A DNA stretch of 64,000 nucleotides, taken from Sphingomonas sp. CL5.1 (lineage in GTDB: Bacteria; Pseudomonadota; Alphaproteobacteria; Sphingomonadales; Sphingomonadaceae). Below, piece by piece: positions 62,813 to 64,000 of this stretch. The notes below the pieces were generated by a model, which searched no databases, was not told the origin of the DNA, and saw nothing but the letters and a program-made list of their open reading frames with translations. Each line of letters begins with the position of its first letter. Within the stretch, counting starts at the first letter, position 1. The DNA lies in the NCBI RefSeq assembly GCF_013344685.1, contig NZ_CP050137.1, positions 3,465,001-3,529,000 on the forward strand, read 5' to 3'. Both the position numbers and the translations under genes were made by a program.

Positions 62813-63646
62813 CTAACGCCGGGGAGTCGGAAGATGCCCCCCATCGACATAGATGGTCTGCCCGGTGATCCATTCGCCCTGATCGCTGCACAGGAACGTC
62901 ACGAGGTGCGCGATATCCTCACCTGTGCCTGCACGCCCCAGCGAAATATAGGCGGAGACCATGTCATCCCACACCTTGCCGCGCGGCACGTCGTCGAGCC
63001 GGCTCGTCTCCACGATGCCGGGCGCGACGACATTCACCCGGATTTTCTTCGGCCCCAGTTCGCGCGCCATGATGGTCGTCAGGCCGTTGATGGCCACCTT
63101 GGTGGTTGCGTAAGCGCCGGTATCGGGGGCAAGCAACTGGGCCGCCAGCGACGAGATATTGATGATCGCGCCGCCGTTGCCCTGTTCACTCATTTGCCGA
63201 GCAAAGGCGCGGGACATATAGAACGTCCCGTTCAGATTGACATTCATCACCCTTTGCCATGTGTCGATCGACAATTCGGTGACGGGCACACGATCGTTGC
63301 CGCGCGTTGCGCCGGCATTGTTCACGAGGAAATCCACGCGGCCGAATTCGTTGACGATGCGCGCGAGCAGCGTCTCGACCGCCTCCGGGTCGCTCACATC
63401 CGAAACCACCGGCAGTGCGCGACGCCCGAGCTGGCGGATTTCATCCGCCACCGATTCGATATCGCGCCAGTTCGCTTCGCGTTCGTCCTCGGGATAGGCC
63501 TCGGGCGGCCGCCCCGTGCCCGTCAGCACCACGTCGCAACCGGCCTGCGCCAGTACCCTCGCGATCGGTCGTCCAATGCTGCGCATCCGACCGGCGCCGG
63601 TGACCACCGCCACCTTTCCCTCAAAGCCGGTCAGTGCATAGGTCAT
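62813..63646 (-). CDS. SDR-family oxidoreductase
   Basis: 277 residues from ATG 63646. Cofactor site VVTGAGRMRSIGRPIARVLAQAG (an insertion in TGxxxGxG, reading GAGRMRSIG), VNNAGATRGNDR, catalytic Ser in NISSLAAQL and Tyr/Lys in AYATTKVA, and the tail EWITGQTIYVDGGHLPTPRR. The widened cofactor loop is seen in a subset of SDRs. It would act on a hydroxyacyl or alicyclic alcohol. The ATG has GGAAGA upstream. It ends 24 bp before the TetR operator, so it may be separately transcribed. Confidence 0.9.
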   Translation of the reverse strand: MTYALTGFEGKVAVVTGAGRMRSIGRPIARVLAQAGCDVVLTGTGRPPEAYPEDEREANWRDIESVADEIRQLGRRALPVVSDVSDPEAVETLLARIVNEFGRVDFLVNNAGATRGNDRVPVTELSIDTWQRVMNVNLNGTFYMSRAFARQMSEQGNGGAIINISSLAAQLLAPDTGAYATTKVAINGLTTIMARELGPKKIRVNVVAPGIVETSRLDDVPRGKVWDDMVSAYISLGRAGTGEDIAHLVTFLCSDQGEWITGQTIYVDGGHLPTPRR

Positions 63647-63714
63647 GTCGGTTTCTTCCTTTTCCCGATCATTAGTGGCCACAAGGAATTAAAGATGCTG
63701 AGGTCAAGTAAATT

Positions 63715-64000
63715 TCAATTCGCCTTATAGACTGAGCGTGCGGACGCGGCACCGTTTTTCGAGTCCAAGCAGAAGCGTGAAAGGTCGCGCGCCACCGTTA
63801 CCGGGCCGACGAATGTCGATCGGGCGCGCGACAACAGGGTCGGCTCTACCGCGGCCGTCGGCCCGACGACGCTCAGGTGGGTTAACACCAGCGCATGTGC
63901 GGCGACAGCGGTGGCCATCGCCCCGGCCTGCTCCGGCGACAGGTGGTGGCTCGATCCCGTGGAGGTCGAGATCGGTATCCTGTCCAACAGTATCGCGCGG
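63715..64000 (-). CDS. MBL-fold metallo-hydrolase, C-terminal part (gene runs off the window end)
   Basis: The minus-strand frame is open to base 64000 and ends at 63715. TSTGSSHHLSPEQAGAMATAVAAHALVLTHLSVV and the end TFVGPVTVARDLSRFCLDS match the C-terminal region of metallo-beta-lactamase-fold hydrolases of the RNase Z/YycJ-like type, where HLSPEQAG and ALVLTHL carry metal-site histidines. The metal-binding HxHxDH motif lies outside the window, so activity class is unresolved. Confidence 0.7.
   Translation of the reverse strand, partial: RAILLDRIPISTSTGSSHHLSPEQAGAMATAVAAHALVLTHLSVVGPTAAVEPTLLSRARSTFVGPVTVARDLSRFCLDSKNGAASARSVYKAN

Overview
The window looks like chromosomal DNA of an alphaproteobacterium of the Sphingomonadales. 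It is GC-rich and carries five TonB-dependent receptors, many SDR, MFS, LysR and TetR genes, a Rieske oxygenase and E. coli-like Fur boxes. Genus is inferred from gene content only. No rRNA, intact tRNA or CRISPR was seen.

Layout. (1) 1-4730: the tail of an iron-type alcohol dehydrogenase, then LLM oxidoreductase, aldo/keto reductase, MFS transporter and LacI regulator, with two matching LacI-type operators. (2) 4966-13167: SDR, DUF4286-like protein, LysR, TonB receptor, nitronate monooxygenase, cupin and aldehyde dehydrogenase. (3) 13376-18034: an iron/haem island with a haem-type receptor, a DUF6607 protein, ferredoxin-NADP reductase and a small protein, with two Fur-like boxes. (4) 18231-30290: LysR, MmgE/PrpD, an operon of acyl-CoA dehydrogenase, MaoC hydratase, thiolase-like protein and DUF35 protein, then Rieske oxygenase, LuxR regulator, TonB receptor and SDR. 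(5) 30645-40420: TonB receptor, SnoaL-like protein, LysR/hydrolase pair, TetR and CoA-transferase, mixed with four decayed genes (LuxR, epimerase, amidohydrolase, sugar isomerase). (6) 40423-48830: TonB receptor, amidase, MFS, Baeyer-Villiger-type monooxygenase and a regulator with two TetR domains. (7) 48834-53737: two tRNA 3'-end fragments, two IS5-family remnants and a broken integrase, with katG and a small gene between them. (8) 53738-64000: NHL-repeat/M23 fusion, SMR efflux protein, DUF885 protein, GH130-like protein and SDR, a TetR-controlled acyl-CoA carboxyltransferase, SDR, and the end of an MBL-fold hydrolase.

How the genes work together. Most of the window is an accessory catabolic region: receptors import substrate, oxygenases and dehydrogenases attack it, and a CoA module shortens an acyl side chain. 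The most interesting signal is a 20-bp GC-rich palindrome (TGCCCCCA...TGGGGACA type) found five times. It lies upstream of an SDR, the aldehyde dehydrogenase/cupin operon, the Rieske operon, and (twice) between a divergent SDR and TonB receptor. This ties scattered genes into one probable regulon. The LuxR-type regulator beside the Rieske operon is the best candidate controller, and a decayed paralogue of it lies at 33545-34368. The pathway substrate cannot be told from sequence alone.
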